Shown here one piece after another: positions 21,917 through 34,470 of a stretch of 64,000 nt of DNA (positions within the stretch are counted from its first letter, which is position 1; each line of letters begins with the position of its first letter). The stretch lies in NCBI GenBank assembly GCA_965649825.1, contig OZ287705.1, forward strand, positions 310,001 through 374,000, written 5' to 3'. The notes beneath the pieces were generated by a model that was not told the DNA's origin, ran no database searches, and saw only the letters and a list, made by a program, of their open reading frames with translations. Made by a program: the position numbers and the translations under genes. Origin of the DNA: Penicillus capitatus (taxonomy: Eukaryota; Chlorophyta).

Positions 21917-22415
21917 TTCACAAGCGCAGCGGAAGTCTTGGAAATAGAAGGAGTGATGAGCGGTTCTTGAGGGGTTAGCGACGTTTTGGGAAGTTCAGAG
22001 GTTGCAGCCAAGAGACAACTTGTTACAACTGAGAAGTAGACAGCGAATGTTTTGACGGATTGTATGTGATTCAGAACACAAGTGCAAACTTTGATGTTTT
22101 TTACGAAAGGTGTTTTTATGTGTCAAAACCTTGCTTAAATACTCCGACCCCGATGTGACGACAGGAAAATCAGCTGAACTTCAAGAGTGAGTTCGCAATG
22201 AGGTTCCCACTGAAACCAGGTAATTCATCATGAACTTCTAGAAGTTTCCTAGGAACTTCTTAGGAACTCACTCCCAGTCACCATTACTTATTCGCGACTC
22301 AGCAGCGACGGTTACGTCGCACAGCCAAAGACGCGACAAGTGCCAAGTGACAGGAATATCATTATTACAGAGACGTCCCATCACCGTTTTGTCAGAATTG
22401 CGCCATTCTTTCACA
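21789..22415 (-). repeat. LTR of element B, 5' copy (627 bp)
   Basis: Full-length match to 13999-14625. As the 5' LTR it holds the promoter (TATTTAA at 22136-22142, with TCACATC ~15 nt further upstream) and the gag start codon at 21916. The true host flank begins at 22416. Confidence 0.95.
22136..22142 (-). promoter_or_regulatory. LTR promoter TATA-like box
   Basis: The minus strand reads GGAGTATTTAAGC, ~220 nt before the gag ATG. Element A's LTR and the upstream region of the gene starting at 48180 have the same TATTTAA box preceded by TCAC[AG]TC. Confidence 0.5.
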
Positions 22416-22420
22416 GTTTC
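22416..22420. repeat. Target-site duplication, right copy
   Basis: GTTTC immediately after the right LTR of element B, identical to 12972-12976. Confidence 0.7.
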
Positions 22421-22734
22421 TTCTATGGAAGATTATCGAAACCCTCATCGTTCGCTCCTCATTGCTAATGGCAACCCTTTGATATCAGCCTACGTTGAGC
22501 AGAATAGACCTCGTTAATGATGAGGACGACGCGGTAATGCCTTCGTTATTCTATCTGTTGTCAAGGTCGGATGAAATAGCACGACCGGCTTCTCTCCGCT
22601 GTCTCTGGCATCAGTCACATCGTGTTCCACGTCTTATCTGCGACGGACAGCACAGCACTGGGATCCGAGTGCACTTGATCACAAGCATTACTGTCAGTGG
22701 CTGGCCACAGGAGAGAAATCGGCGGCGTGCTCCT

Positions 22735-24590
22735 TCACAAGAATGCACTGTTCACTTGTGGCGTACATCTGAAGCAGCTGAATCTCCTTGGGCGGCGCGT
22801 CAGCTGAAGATAGACGGGCCAGTACACATCGAAATCGTACGGAAATCCGCCTCCCAGGCGAAACTGAATGCGAACGGTCAGCCGCACGTACTTTGTATCG
22901 ACCAATCCAAATATCGGACACTTAGTGTTCAATCGCGGCGATTCAAAATCGGTGGGAACGACAAGTGCCATGACGTCCAGACGACGATCCACTTCATCGT
23001 GCTGCCTGAGCTCCGTTGACTGGATCTCGCCTTCTGGCGTCTGCAACTTGACGAAGACGACTTTCTCGAAAGGAAAATGAAATTCGTTGTCCCGGGTCAA
23101 CGAAATGCACAGTCGGAAGTGCTCCCCAGTCGGCACGACATTCACGGGATACCGTGGCAGGTAATCGTCCATAAATTTTCTTGTCTTGATTGCCTCTTGT
23201 TTGTGGAAGGGCGCTTCTGGATATCCCCTTTGCGCAAAGCGTTCGACGTTGATGGCCAGATGCAAGTGCTTATCAAATGCTGCAAAGCAGACCAGCCATT
23301 TCTCCAAGGCACTGTTGCCGACAGTCAGCGTTCCGCGGCCGCAGAAAAACTACACAGCGCAAGAGAGTCCGTCGATGGGTGCCGTGCGTGATGTGACTGG
23401 CGGCGGCTTACATCTTCCAGTTCCTCCATGGGATCCTTGGGCTCGGCGGGGGTCACTCCGAAGACCTCCGATTCCAGAGCTTGCGCCGCCGTGGGGCGTT
23501 CGGTCTTCTGTTCAGAGAGCAATCGAAGGATGAGCTCGAACGCGCGAAGCCGCCGGCTAGTCGAGTCGAGCAGCTGACGCGAGACATCCGTGCCTGACGG
23601 TGTGTCTCCCTCGAGCTGCGCGAGCAGTCGACCCCGCTCTTCAGTGACGTACCTCCTCACAGAGGAGGCGTCGAGTATCGATGCTCCTATGGACACGAGG
23701 AGCCGTTAGAGATCGAAGGGTGCTTTGGTCGAGTGATCTCACCGGTGAAGATTTCGAATGCGATCAGACCCATGGACCACATGTCCGCAGATCCATCTGT
23801 TTCTGTCGAGATCGAGCACTGATCGATGGCCTGTCGAATTTCGGGCGCCGTGTAGCGCGTGGCGCTTCGCTGGTGAAGCGGAAGTGGATTGCCGAATCGT
23901 GTGGCGAAGTCCAGATCTGTGAACTTCCAACAGAAATCGGTCGATGACTTGACGATGTGTGACGGATCCAAGTTGCCGTGGACGATCTTCTGTCGATGCA
24001 GATCACGAAGCGCCGTCAAAATCTGCACAACGCCGTCCGATCGAAACGCAGACGATCGGGCGGAAACGAAGCTACGTTATACACAATGGTCAGTCTTTCG
24101 CCGGGCAGAACCTCGCCAGCGTCGAGTCTCTGAGCTAATGAGTACGCCCCTGCCTCGAAGACCAAGCAAGGAGGCAAGTGTTCTGTCCCCGGAAGCACTT
24201 CGATGAGTCTATAGAGCACATGACGCGTATGATCGTCCCCTTCCCAACGCCGCCCCCAGCGTTCGTCACTTGCAGACGTGTTCGGACTTTTCTACAGTAT
24301 TGTACATCTTGATCGAACTTTTGAGACGTTGTGAAGATCCTGAGCAGGGTGTCAAGAAAACGCGTTGGTCCGTTGAGAGATCGGTTGCGTAGAAACCGCC
24401 TCGTGCATCATGACGTGCGCTCGTTGTCATATGGTATCTGCGAAGACATCAGCCGCGCATCCGAGGCAACCAGGCGTCGTACTTGCCAGCGACGAGGCTG
24501 TCGACAGTAGCAACGCCGTTTTGAAAATCTACAGCCGCTGTACTAATCCCATCGACATCATTGACGGCGCGAGGCGGAGTCGGGCATCTC
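22735..24590 (-). CDS. Kinase-like protein C (probable pseudokinase) with C-terminal beta-rich domain
   Basis: Minus-strand exons, in coding order: (24590)-24483, 24437-24270, 24208-24076, 24022-23743, 23686-23412 and 23349-22735; introns run 45-62 nt. The 5'-most exon is only partly resolved and the start codon was not found. The N-lobe exon reads RYHMTTSARHDARG and then RVFLTPC, so the beta-3 Lys is Thr. HRD is HGNLDP; the metal-site Asp is kept (TDLD), and TAPEI and DMWSMGLIAFE follow. The last exon has the family beta-rich domain with CPIFGLVDTKYVRLTVRI. Loss of both the beta-3 Lys and the HRD Asp argues for a pseudokinase. It lies 320 bp beyond the retroelement and points toward it, but is not disrupted. 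Confidence 0.8.
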
Positions 24591-26814
24591 TACCCCCTTG
24601 TCAGCACGTACAGCTGTGCAAAGGAAGCGCACTTTGTCGTTCTGCATACTGCTTGAAATCGCGTTTGAGTGGACTTGAGAGAATTTGTCGCTAAGTGATA
24701 CACTATACGAGTTAAAAGCGTTCGATGGGGTACAAATGATAGAATTTAAGCGAAATGCTGCGATGTGACCTTGCTGAAAAAAAGCTTCTATCAAGAGTAT
24801 GTGGCCTATGTTCGTCTGCGTTTGAAGCCAGTGTGTCAACGTACACGACGGCGCCCATCGGCCTCTCGTTTTCGACTCCTGTGAACGAGCGTCGTTGATG
24901 TTCCATCAGAGGTCTTCTGTTCTTCCCATGTGGCCAGGCTCCGTCATCGTCAACGTTGCTTCCTGGTTTCGGTCAGGCATCTCTCTCGTTGAAGCCCTCG
25001 ATAACCAAAGGCTCAGCGGCTGGAAGATGACGAGCAGTCTCTGTATCTTGCTTGTGGGCAGGCACAGTCTGCTGCGCGGACGAGGCGAATCGGCGCAGCT
25101 ACGCCTGACCAGCTGTGCGAAGGAGTTGCTTCTGTCGTCTGGCAAAGATGCCGCAAGGGCGAACTGCCGTCTTGCAGCCTCTCAAGATGCGCTGCTCTCT
25201 TTTTGTCCATGTGATGTGACTTGGGCGAGGCTGCTGCATTTGAACACCTGATGCCGCACCCGGCAAGAAAGAAGAGGACGTGGAAAGCACACACGGAGTT
25301 CAGAAGAGTGGAATGGGCGATGGTGAATAATGACGATGACAGAGTAGAACTGCTTTGATCGTTCATTTCTTTTGGCAGTCGCCGCAGCGATGACGAATCG
25401 ACTCTCATCTGCGCACGATGGCACAGAGCGGCGACAGATCTTCAGTCGTTTGCACGTTCAACACACCTGTGTGAATGCCGGCTGCCTCTTGAACCTCGTG
25501 AAAACATGTTACTTTGGATCGAACAGAAAACTTCGCTCCTGTACCCTCCAGACTCTGCATGCTAAACGACGGTGTTTAGTATGGCCTGAATCCTGATGCG
25601 ACAGGGTGGGTTTCTAAGTTGACGACTCTGATGTGACAGAAGAAAGAAGGGCGGCGCGACTGCTGCGTTCTCCACAGAGAAAGGAGAGCAACATATGTGT
25701 TCACGATCTCTGTGTGCTAAACGATGGTGTTTTGTTAAACGCGCACACTTCTTCAAATGATTGTCATTGCGAGTCGTCTAAGACGATTAGCGGCCTCACA
25801 GTATCAGTAACCGTTGGCGTTGTGATAGTCAACGTCGCGTCAAGAAGGCCCTGTTTGGCAGGAACGTTTTATTTCCTGTCGCGACAACGGCAAAAATCGA
25901 ACAAACGAATAAGATGAAACCAGATGCGCGTAGGGAGGTGTATTCGCTATTCTGTCGTTCGTTTTGCACAACGCATTCGTCGTTTAGAAGAGACTTACGT
26001 AAAGTACGTCGTCATCCGTCAACATCCAAAGTCGGGAGAAGAGTTACACATCTTTTGTTGCGAACGGGAGCGATTTCTCGGTTACTGAAGGTGGGCATGA
26101 ACGTCCTTTCGAAGAGCTTGAAGAGAGAAGGTGTTTGCCCCGAGAAGGCACGTTTCTCGAGTGACAGATGCCCTCTTGAAATGGACTCCTGATGTGGATT
26201 GAGTCAGGAAGAGGAAGGCTGCGACCAGACCGCAGACACCGAACCGATGGTCACCAGATGTGAAGTCCAGGCCTTCATGCACTGCCTACGGGTGACAGAT
26301 ACACCAGATGGCGACAGTACCTGTATCTCTGTCTTCCTCTCCGGACACACTCAGAAAAGCAAAGGGTGAAGGCATCCAGCGAGTCATTATAGCGTGTCAC
26401 TGCGGATGATCATTTGAAAGGAAACTGCGCCTACGCGTCTGTCGGAAAGATTTGGCTGTCACATCGTGACTGCCTAGATTTCCCAGGGTTCTGTTTCCGA
26501 AGGGGCGCTTACATGGCGTGTCGTCTTACCTGTGACATACGAAGACATGACTGCTGACACATGTGAACCTTTCGCTCTGTAATACGTGAAGCCTGCCGCT
26601 GACAGCGTCAAACGTGTCTTCATTACCACATGTTTTTGTTCAAAACGTCGCCATCGCTTTCTTGTTGAGTACGTTCGTTATCGGACGAGGCACTTGCATT
26701 CGTTGCAGCGGAGCCTCTCGACGTACTTGAAAGGCGAACAAGCAAGATTTGACGAGGACTCCGTCTACTCAGTCGCATTTCTGTTCCTCTCCTTCCAACG
26801 ACAAGCTCCGCCCG
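24591..26814. other. Intergenic region with short direct repeats
   Basis: No supported gene. TCACATC or its complement occurs near 24766, 25207, 25629, 26259 and 26460. GTGCTAAACGATGGTGTTT (near 25713) nearly repeats a sequence near 25560. The 5' exon(s) of the minus-strand gene ending at 22735 must lie at the left of this stretch. Confidence 0.4.
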
Positions 26815-29800
26815 ATGCGCATGATAAGAAACGGACTGGCTGTCGCTGGTGCCATCCTCTTTCTCCTTGTCTGGGCCGTCGTCAGTCAAACGCCGATCGC
26901 AGGTAATTCCTGACATTCACGAGCAGACGAGCATTCCTTCATGACACAAAGTCCTTTCTCGGCTTGGACCCTCGTCGCGCATCGCATCTTTTCTGCTCGT
27001 CTTCCGTTCGCTTCTTTGTATCTGTGGATACGTCGTCGACTGCGTCTGTGTGCAGACTCGAGATGCAAACTCCCTGAAGACGTTAAAGAAGAACTCCGCG
27101 TCGGTGAAGATCGGACATGGCGTATCACCGAAGCGCTCCAAGAACAGCACGGCATTCAGCAAATCATCGATTGCGCAGAACAAGGCGACGTCGTATCGCT
27201 GGATACTTCGCTGGCGATTCGACCGTCGACGAGAATCGTGATTCAGCGCGATGTGACCATAGTGGGAGGCCAGCGACTCGGCGGACGATCTCCGACGAAG
27301 CGAACTGCGTTCATCTGCCCTCCAGACAAAGGACTGTTTCTTCTGAAGTGCGTCTCGCCTGTCTTCCGCTTCACAAACACACTGTGGACTGCAGAAGCGG
27401 CTTCTCCTTGGTCAACGTTGTTATTAAAGACTGCCATCTGACCGAGGAGCACAAAGTCGCGGCCATCATCGAAGCGGACTCCTGCCAGCAGTCATCTTTT
27501 GTGAGGCCCAAAGTGTATCTTTCCAACGTGCAGTTCCAAAACAACACGAATCGCGGCGGATCTGCGGGTCTCGTCGTGCAAGGTCCGTCGTGTGACGGCG
27601 TGGTCGAACTGCTCGACGTCGCATTCAAGGAGAACGTGTATTCCAAAGCATCCGTGTTGGCGAGAGAGAACACTTTGACGGACGTTCGAGTTGTCGGCAA
27701 TCGAAGAATTGCTAACAACAACCAGGAGACGTCTTTCTTTTGCCTTCCCGACAATTCCTCATCAAAGGTGACGAAAATGACGGCGAAGGACAACGCGAAT
27801 GCGGGCGTTCTTTACGTCGAACGGGGGGAGCTGAACGTTTCGTCCTCTCTCTTCCAGAACAACGCCGGAAAATGGAACGCGGTCGTCGAGACTTTGTCGT
27901 CTTCGCTGATCGTGCGTGAAACGCGTTTTCTCGACAATTCCTGCAAGTGCCGCGCCGTGGCAGTCTTCGGACATCAACCACTGTCGTTTGACTTTTCGTC
28001 TTGTACTTTCGCTGGCAACGTCGCTGACGGCAAGGACAGTGGCGTTGTCTATGCGACGAATCCGCGCGTCCTGCGTTTTTTCCTATGCGATTTCGTCGAC
28101 AACGTCATACGCAGTTCGAATGGAAGGACGGTTGCGTTAGATGGGCTTGACTCGGAGACAAAGGAGGAAGGGCGAGAGATCACGACGGTCGTGGAATTCC
28201 TCCGCTGTCGGTTTTTGAGAAACGCGGCTGCCTATGTGACGGCCGTGCGCCTTTATGAAGTCCGCGCACGAACAGTTTTCTTCCATTCCTGTCACGTGCA
28301 GAACAACACGACACCGGACGATTCCCCTGTGCATCGACAGACAGTGGTCCTTGTGAAGGATAGTTTTCTGCACAATCTCACGATGGCGAACTGCACGTTC
28401 GAATCGAACGACTGCACTCGACATGTGCTGTCGCTCTTCTCCGCCAATGGCACGTTCTGGATCCGAAACACCTCCTTCGCCGACAACAGAACTCCTCAGG
28501 CTGGGCAAGGGAGCACGCTGAATGTACAGAGAAGAACAGTGAGCAACGAGCACTTGTTGGCGCAGAGCGCCTCTGACAATGGAGCCGTCCTCAGTGTGGA
28601 AGATTCAGAGTTCCGAAGAAATGGTGGCGACTTGGCTGGCGGCGCCGTGCATGTGGCAGATGAACAAACGCGGGTGGAGCTGCTCGACAGTCGATTCCTG
28701 GATAATCGCGCTGAGAAGGGCGGGGCGGTTTTCGTAGAGAATGCTCGCTTAGTGGATATCGACAACTGCACTTTCGCGCGGAATAGTGCCACAGATGTTG
28801 GCGGAGCGATACGTCTGCAGAGTGGTAGCGCAGAAATCCGGAAGTGCACTTTCGTTGAGAACACGGGCGAGCACGGCGGTGCGATCGATACCATGACGAA
28901 CATCCTGGTCCAGGACTCAGAGTTCTTCGGAAACAAGGCCAGCATCAGAGGAGGCGCCATGAGTATCAGATGCCTAGAATCTTTTCCTTGCAAGCCACGC
29001 ATTCTCGGATCCGCATTCTGGCGAAATCGAGCAGGCAGATCTGGCGGCGCTCTCCACGTGTACGCGAGCGGAACGTTGCCACTAGAGAACTGTCGTTTCA
29101 TCGAGAACAATGCGACATATGGTGGAGGCATTTCGCTGTTCCGTGTGCGGAAGAGTGCGGGGTGGTACATAACGAACTCGAATTTCTCTCGGAATAGTGC
29201 AGCGACAGGAGGTAAGGCACGAGATCCTTCCTCGTTCAAATCTAACTGGGCTGCCTTGATCGCAGGAGCGATTTCGATAATGGACAGTGCGGAAGAGCAA
29301 TCCTCGAATCGGTCGCAGAACGACGTTGCCGGGAGGTTCTACTTCAGCGGCACCGTCATCACGCAGAACACCGCGACGCTGTCGGGCGCCGGCATCTTCG
29401 CCGAAGATCCATCTCTCCTCAGCATCGACGGGTCATCGGTAAACGTGCCAGAGAAAACGTTCAACTGCCAAACCATGGAGACACCGCCGAGCAGTGCTCT
29501 CGGGAAGATTTTTCGAAACAATACTGTCGTCGGAGGACACGAAGAGAATCTGGCAAGTTTGCCTGTCGGCTTCTGCGTCTCTGTCTTCAAAGGAGGTCGA
29601 CTGGCAGACACCATCTCGGAAGACAGTACGTACGTGCTGCCTCGGTGGCGAAGCGGCGACGATTTCCCAGTCCTGCGCGTGATGATGTACGACCCTTTTG
29701 CGAACATCTTTGCGCATACCAGGAATCGAGACTGCAAGAGAGGGACGACGTCCGTCGACGAGCCAGAGGAGGCGTACGAGCAGCCCGTCAATGCAGTGCT

Positions 29801-31952
29801 GTTTTCAGAAGCGGAAGATGCGTCTATGGGCCGCTTCTTGATGAACAGCGTGTACGAAGACATCTCCTCCGGCGGCGGTAACATATCCGTGGGCAATCCC
29901 TACGTCAAACCAGGACGTTATCGACTCACACTGCTGGTTGAGGGATTCGAGCAACAGAACGTGACGCTGGAAGTCCACGTCCGCGACTGCACCATCGACG
30001 AAGAGTCCGACCGCGACGACACATTCTGTCGTCCTTGTGACTCGAACCAATACAACTTCCAATCGGCAGGCTTGGCGTGGAAGTGCACACTCTGTCCAGA
30101 GAACGCCGACTGCACGACGGAGTTCATACTCCCGAGAAAAGGTTTCTGGAACGCGTTTCCGTGCTCCAACCAGATGGAGCGATGCGTCTACAAAGACGCG
30201 TGCAACTTCACTGGATCGGACAAACTGGCGGCGCTGACCGAGTTTGAAACGCCTTGCGTCTTCAGCGACGACGCCATCGAGCAGTACCAATCCAGTGAGT
30301 GCGCCGAGGAGTACGAGGGTCCGCTGTGCGGGTCCTGTCTTGACGACGCAGGCCGACTGGGAAGCTTCGTCTGCGCGCCCTGTATGTCGGAGTTTCTTTC
30401 CGTCGTCGGGCTTCTTGGCCTTCTGGTTCTCCAGTTGATCCTCGCCCTCTTGCCGATGCGAGAGACACTGAACGCCGAGCGCGATCATCAGGAGGACAGA
30501 ATGACGGCTTTGAGTTTTATGCGACGAACGAGAAGAGCGACACGTCCCCCTGGAAGATACGAATTCGCTGGCGGCGGGCGGAGTTCTCGAGTGAGAACCG
30601 CGATCGTGCGAACTGGAACGACGACGATCCGCTCGAACGCCCGCAAAGCGAGCAGAGCCAAGCAATGTTTTCTTGGAACGTTAAAGGTAACCCTGTCCTC
30701 CGGACGGCGGTCGAATCTCAGTCCTGTCTTATAGATCACTATCAATTTTCTCCAAACAGTGGCTATTGCAGCCTCGTTGGACGTCTCGTGGAACTTCACC
30801 GCCATCTCTTTCTTCAGAACCTGGGGTAAGTAATCGTACTCGAAGAAAGAACGTTTCTATGCAAACTGCGCCTTTTCAGATTCTATGAGCGCTGCTGCCT
30901 CCGTCGGGGCTTCGTTGTTTCTGGACTGTTTGCTCTCCGGCAAAAGTGGAGCTCCACGAACTGTCAAGCGCCAGATCATCGTTGCACTGCTACCAGAGAT
31001 CGTCGCCCTCGTCATTTCGTTGTTCTTTCTTCTGAGAGAGCTAAAGGGGGACAAGGACTGGAACAGACTCCTCAGAAGAGCCATCCTGGCCCACATCGTC
31101 GTCGGCTACAACTCTTATCTCGTACTGGTAAAGGTCGCCATCGATGCATTCAACTGCGTCCGCGTGCACGATGGCATCCGTCTCGAAGACATCGGCATGA
31201 CGCATCGCTACTGGATCGCAGACACGTCTGTGGAGTGCTTCAGCAGCACCCATCTGAACTTCACTCTTGCCGTCTCCGTCCCACTGCTTCTCTTCGCCAT
31301 CCTGTTTCCACTTCTGCTGGTCATTCTTCTGGAACGCGCTCGTGGACAAAACAAGCTCTCGTCCAAGTGGACGCAGGAGACGATGGGATTCCTGTTTATC
31401 GTTTTCGAGGAGAACTACGTCTACTGGGATTGTCTGATCCTCTTGCGAAAGGCCATTCTCTCGGTCATCATCGTCTTCGCCTACAGACTCGGAGGCAATC
31501 TCCAAGGTCTTCTCGTAATGGCCGTCCTCGTCATCGCTCTCTTTGTGCAAACGTATCTCGGTCCTTTCAAAAAGGAACTGGTCAGTTTGAACGTACTGGA
31601 AAGCGTTTCCCTTCTGGTGAGTTTCTTTACTTTTATGTGTGGACTCATTCTGAACAACGAGAGATTTCACGGTGTCCTCATGAAGGGACTCGTCACGGCA
31701 CTGCTGCTCAGCAGCAACGTCGGACTTTTTGTCATTCTCGTTTTCTTCTTGGCGCGAAGCAAGTTGGAACAAGTCAGATTGGAACTTAAGATGATGCAAG
31801 CTGATGCCGGCAACGGGTCTCTTCACCAAATCGCATGGTCTTATCTGACATTCCAGATTGCACGTCTCCGGGGACTGATTGATAAGCAGGACTCGGTCGA
31901 CGACGCGGAAGAGTTAGTTCCGCAACCATCCATTGAGCTTTCGGGGGTGTGA
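26815..31952 (+). CDS. Pmp-like parallel beta-helix surface protein with multi-pass membrane C-terminus
   Basis: Exons: 26815-26902 (signal peptide MRMIRNGLAVAGAILFLLVW...), 27056-27346, 27394-29211, 29266-30686, 30735-30825 and 30880-31952. The first intron is 153 nt; the rest are ~50. After a short N-terminal part the protein has many repeats pairing GG[AS] with FxxN, the hallmark of polymorphic membrane protein and right-handed beta-helix domains (around 28.6-29.3 kb: GGAVHVAD, GGAVFVEN, GGAIRLQS, GGAIDTMT, GGAMSIRC). A Cys-rich EGF-like segment follows (FCRPCDSNQYNF, CTLCPENADC, CGSCLDD), then ~8 hydrophobic helices and a short polar tail. This layout is known from large protist proteins of unknown function. 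It is predicted to reach the cell surface with an extracellular helix for adhesion or sensing. No bacterial autotransporter barrel is present. Confidence 0.85.
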
Positions 31953-33089
31953 ACAGCAACTGCTATTCTCCTGTCTCACAAACAAGCGTTTCACAGCGTC
32001 TTTCTTTGCAAATATTCTTTCTCTTCTGCACATTCGTTTGTGTAGCGAACTGAAAGAGCGTTGCTGCTCGATCACGAGTTGCATATTATGGTCGTAAGGG
32101 GGGCGGTTATGGTCTACTGTTTCTTTGAATGGAAAACGTCGAAGATGTTGTGCAGCTTTCGTTGTAAACGGCGTTTGAGTGTTTGGTGTGTCTTTGCGTG
32201 TCTATTGGACGGCATCCATTTCGAAGGTATCCATTATTCAGGGTAGTCTACGCGAGCGGCATGCCGACTCACTGATTTTGATAACTGAAAACAGAATCTT
32301 CTACGCGCAAACAGATTCTGCCTGGACCTTGCAGTCAAGTCACGCATCGTCATAAAAGAAGCTTTCATCATCAGGCCATCCGCCAGCCTAGGAATCACCG
32401 CTGTCATTGCTGCCGACCGGCGAGCGACCTCAGACGCAAACTTCTTCACGACTAAGACAATCGCCAGTGGCGACAGGCAACCAAAAAACGTTCACCCGAG
32501 AGCGGTCTTCGGTACTCGGTAAGTACTCCGGAAAGCGGATAGCTTGAACTAACCCTCTTTGTCACAATGGCTTTTCAGCTGTCGCCTCAAACTCCGTTAA
32601 ATTGTAGGAAAGTCTCGCCGACAGAGCCAACAGAACGAACGACCTACGAGATCTTGTGTGGACTGTGGATTGTCTAGCAGAACGGTGAGTGATACTGTCG
32701 CCGTCTTCAACACTCAAGGACGTAGCTGTCGAGACGAAGCGTGAATGTTTTACATTCTTGTCATCATATTCTGTTGTAAGAACATAAAGGCAGTAAATAG
32801 TTTAGCTTTCGGAGCTGCTGGTTAGTTACAACGCTAGTAAACTTATCTACACAATCTAAAAACGCAAGTACGAAAACTGATACGTCAAAAGACGTGGTCT
32901 TTCGGTGACATCAGCGTCGTGGCTAGGGTGACTGCTCAGTCGAGTGACCGAACAGTTTCGACGGCGCCACCCGTCTCATCAGACCCCTTGAGAGTTTTTG
33001 CCGATTTAGCGCTATCCAGTCCCGCCACGAGGAGGCACGGCTCGACGATGCGTTGGCAAACGCACCGCCGTTGGGACCACAATATTTGG
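31953..33089. other. Intergenic region
   Basis: No supported gene. An inverted copy of the dispersed ~35-bp motif lies at 32954-32990 (see 34937 and 35160). Confidence 0.45.
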
Positions 33090-33555
33090 TGGTAATCACG
33101 AAATGAAATGCCATTTTATGGGATAATCACGAAAGTGCCTTGGGTAATCACGAAATGAAATGCCATTTTTTGGGATAATCACGAAAGTGCCTTGGGTAAT
33201 CACGAAATGAAATGCCATTTTTGTTTTTTCTTTTTTTTTTTTTTTGTTTTTTCTTTTTTTTCTTTTTTGATTTTTTGGGGTAATCACGAAATGAAATGCC
33301 ATTTTTTGGGGTAATCACGAAATGAAATGCCATTCCTTGGGGTGGTAATCACGAAATGAAATGCCATTCCTTGGGGTGGTAATCACGAAATGAAATGCCA
33401 TTCCTTGGGGTGGTAATCACGAAATGAAATGCCATTCCTTGGGGTGGTAATCACGAAATGAAATGCCATTCCTTGGGGTGGTAATCACGAAATGAAATGC
33501 CATTCCTTGGGGTGGTAATCACGAAATGAAATGCCATTTTGGGGTAATCACGAGG
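33090..33555. repeat. 34-bp minisatellite with poly-T tract
   Basis: Units of TAATCACGAAATGAAATGCC + ATTCCTTGGGGTGG repeat about six times without change from ~33347 to 33530. Diverged units lie upstream, some carrying the variant CACGAAAGTGCCTTGGG, interrupted by a T-rich tract at 33223-33280. There are no spacers of differing sequence, so this is not CRISPR-like. No protein is suggested despite open frames through the repeats. Confidence 0.9.
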
Positions 33556-34125
33556 ATGTCCTTCCTTCCGGGATTCCTCAACCAGGTCGAAGGGAAGGCC
33601 GCCTACAAGGGACGACCCTCACCCCGCCTTCGGGACTAACGGGTGGGCCCGACGCCGTAGAAGCCGCTCAACAGTCCGCGCCACAACCGTCGCACGATTG
33701 CCGCCATCGACGGCAGCGTCTCATGCGCTGTGTGAAAGGTTCTTTATCGACGGACAACCGAACGACGAGTTCGACGTAGTGGGACCGGAGCTGCGCAACT
33801 GTGGGGGAGTATCTCCCGGAAAGAAGGGCCATCCGAGGATGTCCCCCCAATCCGAGATTCCTCAACCAGGTCGAAGCAAAGGCCGCCTACAGGAGACGAC
33901 CCTCACCCCGCCTTCGGGACTAACGGGTGGGCCCGACGCCGCAGAAGCCGCTCAACGGCCCCCGCCACAACCGCCGCACGATTGCCGCCGTTCTCGGCAG
34001 CGTCTCATGCGCTGTGGTAAGGTCTTCGATAGTACAATACTTCAATATGACGGACAACCGAACGACGCGTTCGACGCATCCGGACTGGAGCTGCGCAACT
34101 ACGGGGGAGTATCTCCCGGAAAGAA
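33553..34125. repeat. Tandem duplication of a ~285-bp GC-rich unit
   Basis: Copy 1 (~33553-33835) and copy 2 (~33838-34125) share long identical blocks including TTCGGGACTAACGGGTGGGC and TGGGGGAGTATCTCCCGGAA-like ends. Differences are point changes and a short indel in the middle. The many short inverted repeats suggest a structured RNA or part of a mobile element; no family was recognised. Confidence 0.75.
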
Positions 34126-34299
34126 AGACGAAAAATGGTACGCGTCATCACTTATATACCCCTTCAGATGATGTGACAGCGTCACATCGTTTTGTCGCGC
34201 AATCAGCCAATCACGACGCGAATTCGGAATACTAACCGTCGGAAGAAGAAGCTGGAAGGAAGACGTCGATGCAGCCGATAGCCAATCACGTTGCAGTAT

Positions 34300-34470
34300 C
34301 GGAATATTCCATCTGTCACATCAGAATATTCCATCTGTCACGTCAGAATAATCCATCTCCATCTGTCACATCGGTTTCTCGTCGATTCAGCCACTCAGCG
34401 CGCATCTTTGGCAGTCTAACCGTCCTCAAGGTGACGTTGACAGGGTCGCGTCAACGTCCAAGTATTTAAG
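34300..34470 (+). promoter_or_regulatory. Short tandem repeats and candidate promoter
   Basis: Three to four near copies of AATATTCCATCTGTCACATC (34300-34370) precede AGTATTTAAGG at 34461-34471. The order TCACATC then TATTTAA is the one found in both LTRs and, with TCACGTC, before the gene starting at 48180 on the minus strand. No clear ORF follows, so it could drive a non-coding RNA or belong to an unrecognised LTR. Confidence 0.4.

Larger units (their letters stand above)
12977..22415 (-). mobile_element. Composite LTR retrotransposon insertion (TRIM-like A joined to Ty3/gypsy-type B)
   Basis: Two LTR elements lie head to tail: A at 12977-13997 and B at 13999-22415, with one base (13998) between them. 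B is transcribed on the minus strand in the order gag-protease, pol (RT, RNase H, integrase), then a third ORF; the RT-RNaseH-integrase order defines the Ty3/gypsy group. Both LTR types start TGTGAA and end TTCACA, and both elements share sequence just inside the LTRs at each end. The LTR pairs of A and of B look identical, so the insertion is very recent. Only the composite has a target-site duplication (GTTTC). All three B ORFs are intact, so B may be active. Confidence 0.9.

Noticed and set aside
12977-22415. Endogenous retrovirus with a true env gene
   Set aside because: ORF3 has no signal peptide followed by an ectodomain, furin-like site or fusion peptide; its C-terminal part looks like a retropepsin instead.
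26815-31952. Bacterial autotransporter adhesin
   Set aside because: There are introns, a eukaryotic-type signal peptide and a helical membrane C-terminus instead of a beta-barrel.
33090-33555. CRISPR-like array of regular repeats
   Set aside because: The 34-bp units are contiguous with no unique spacers and the genome is eukaryotic; it is a minisatellite.
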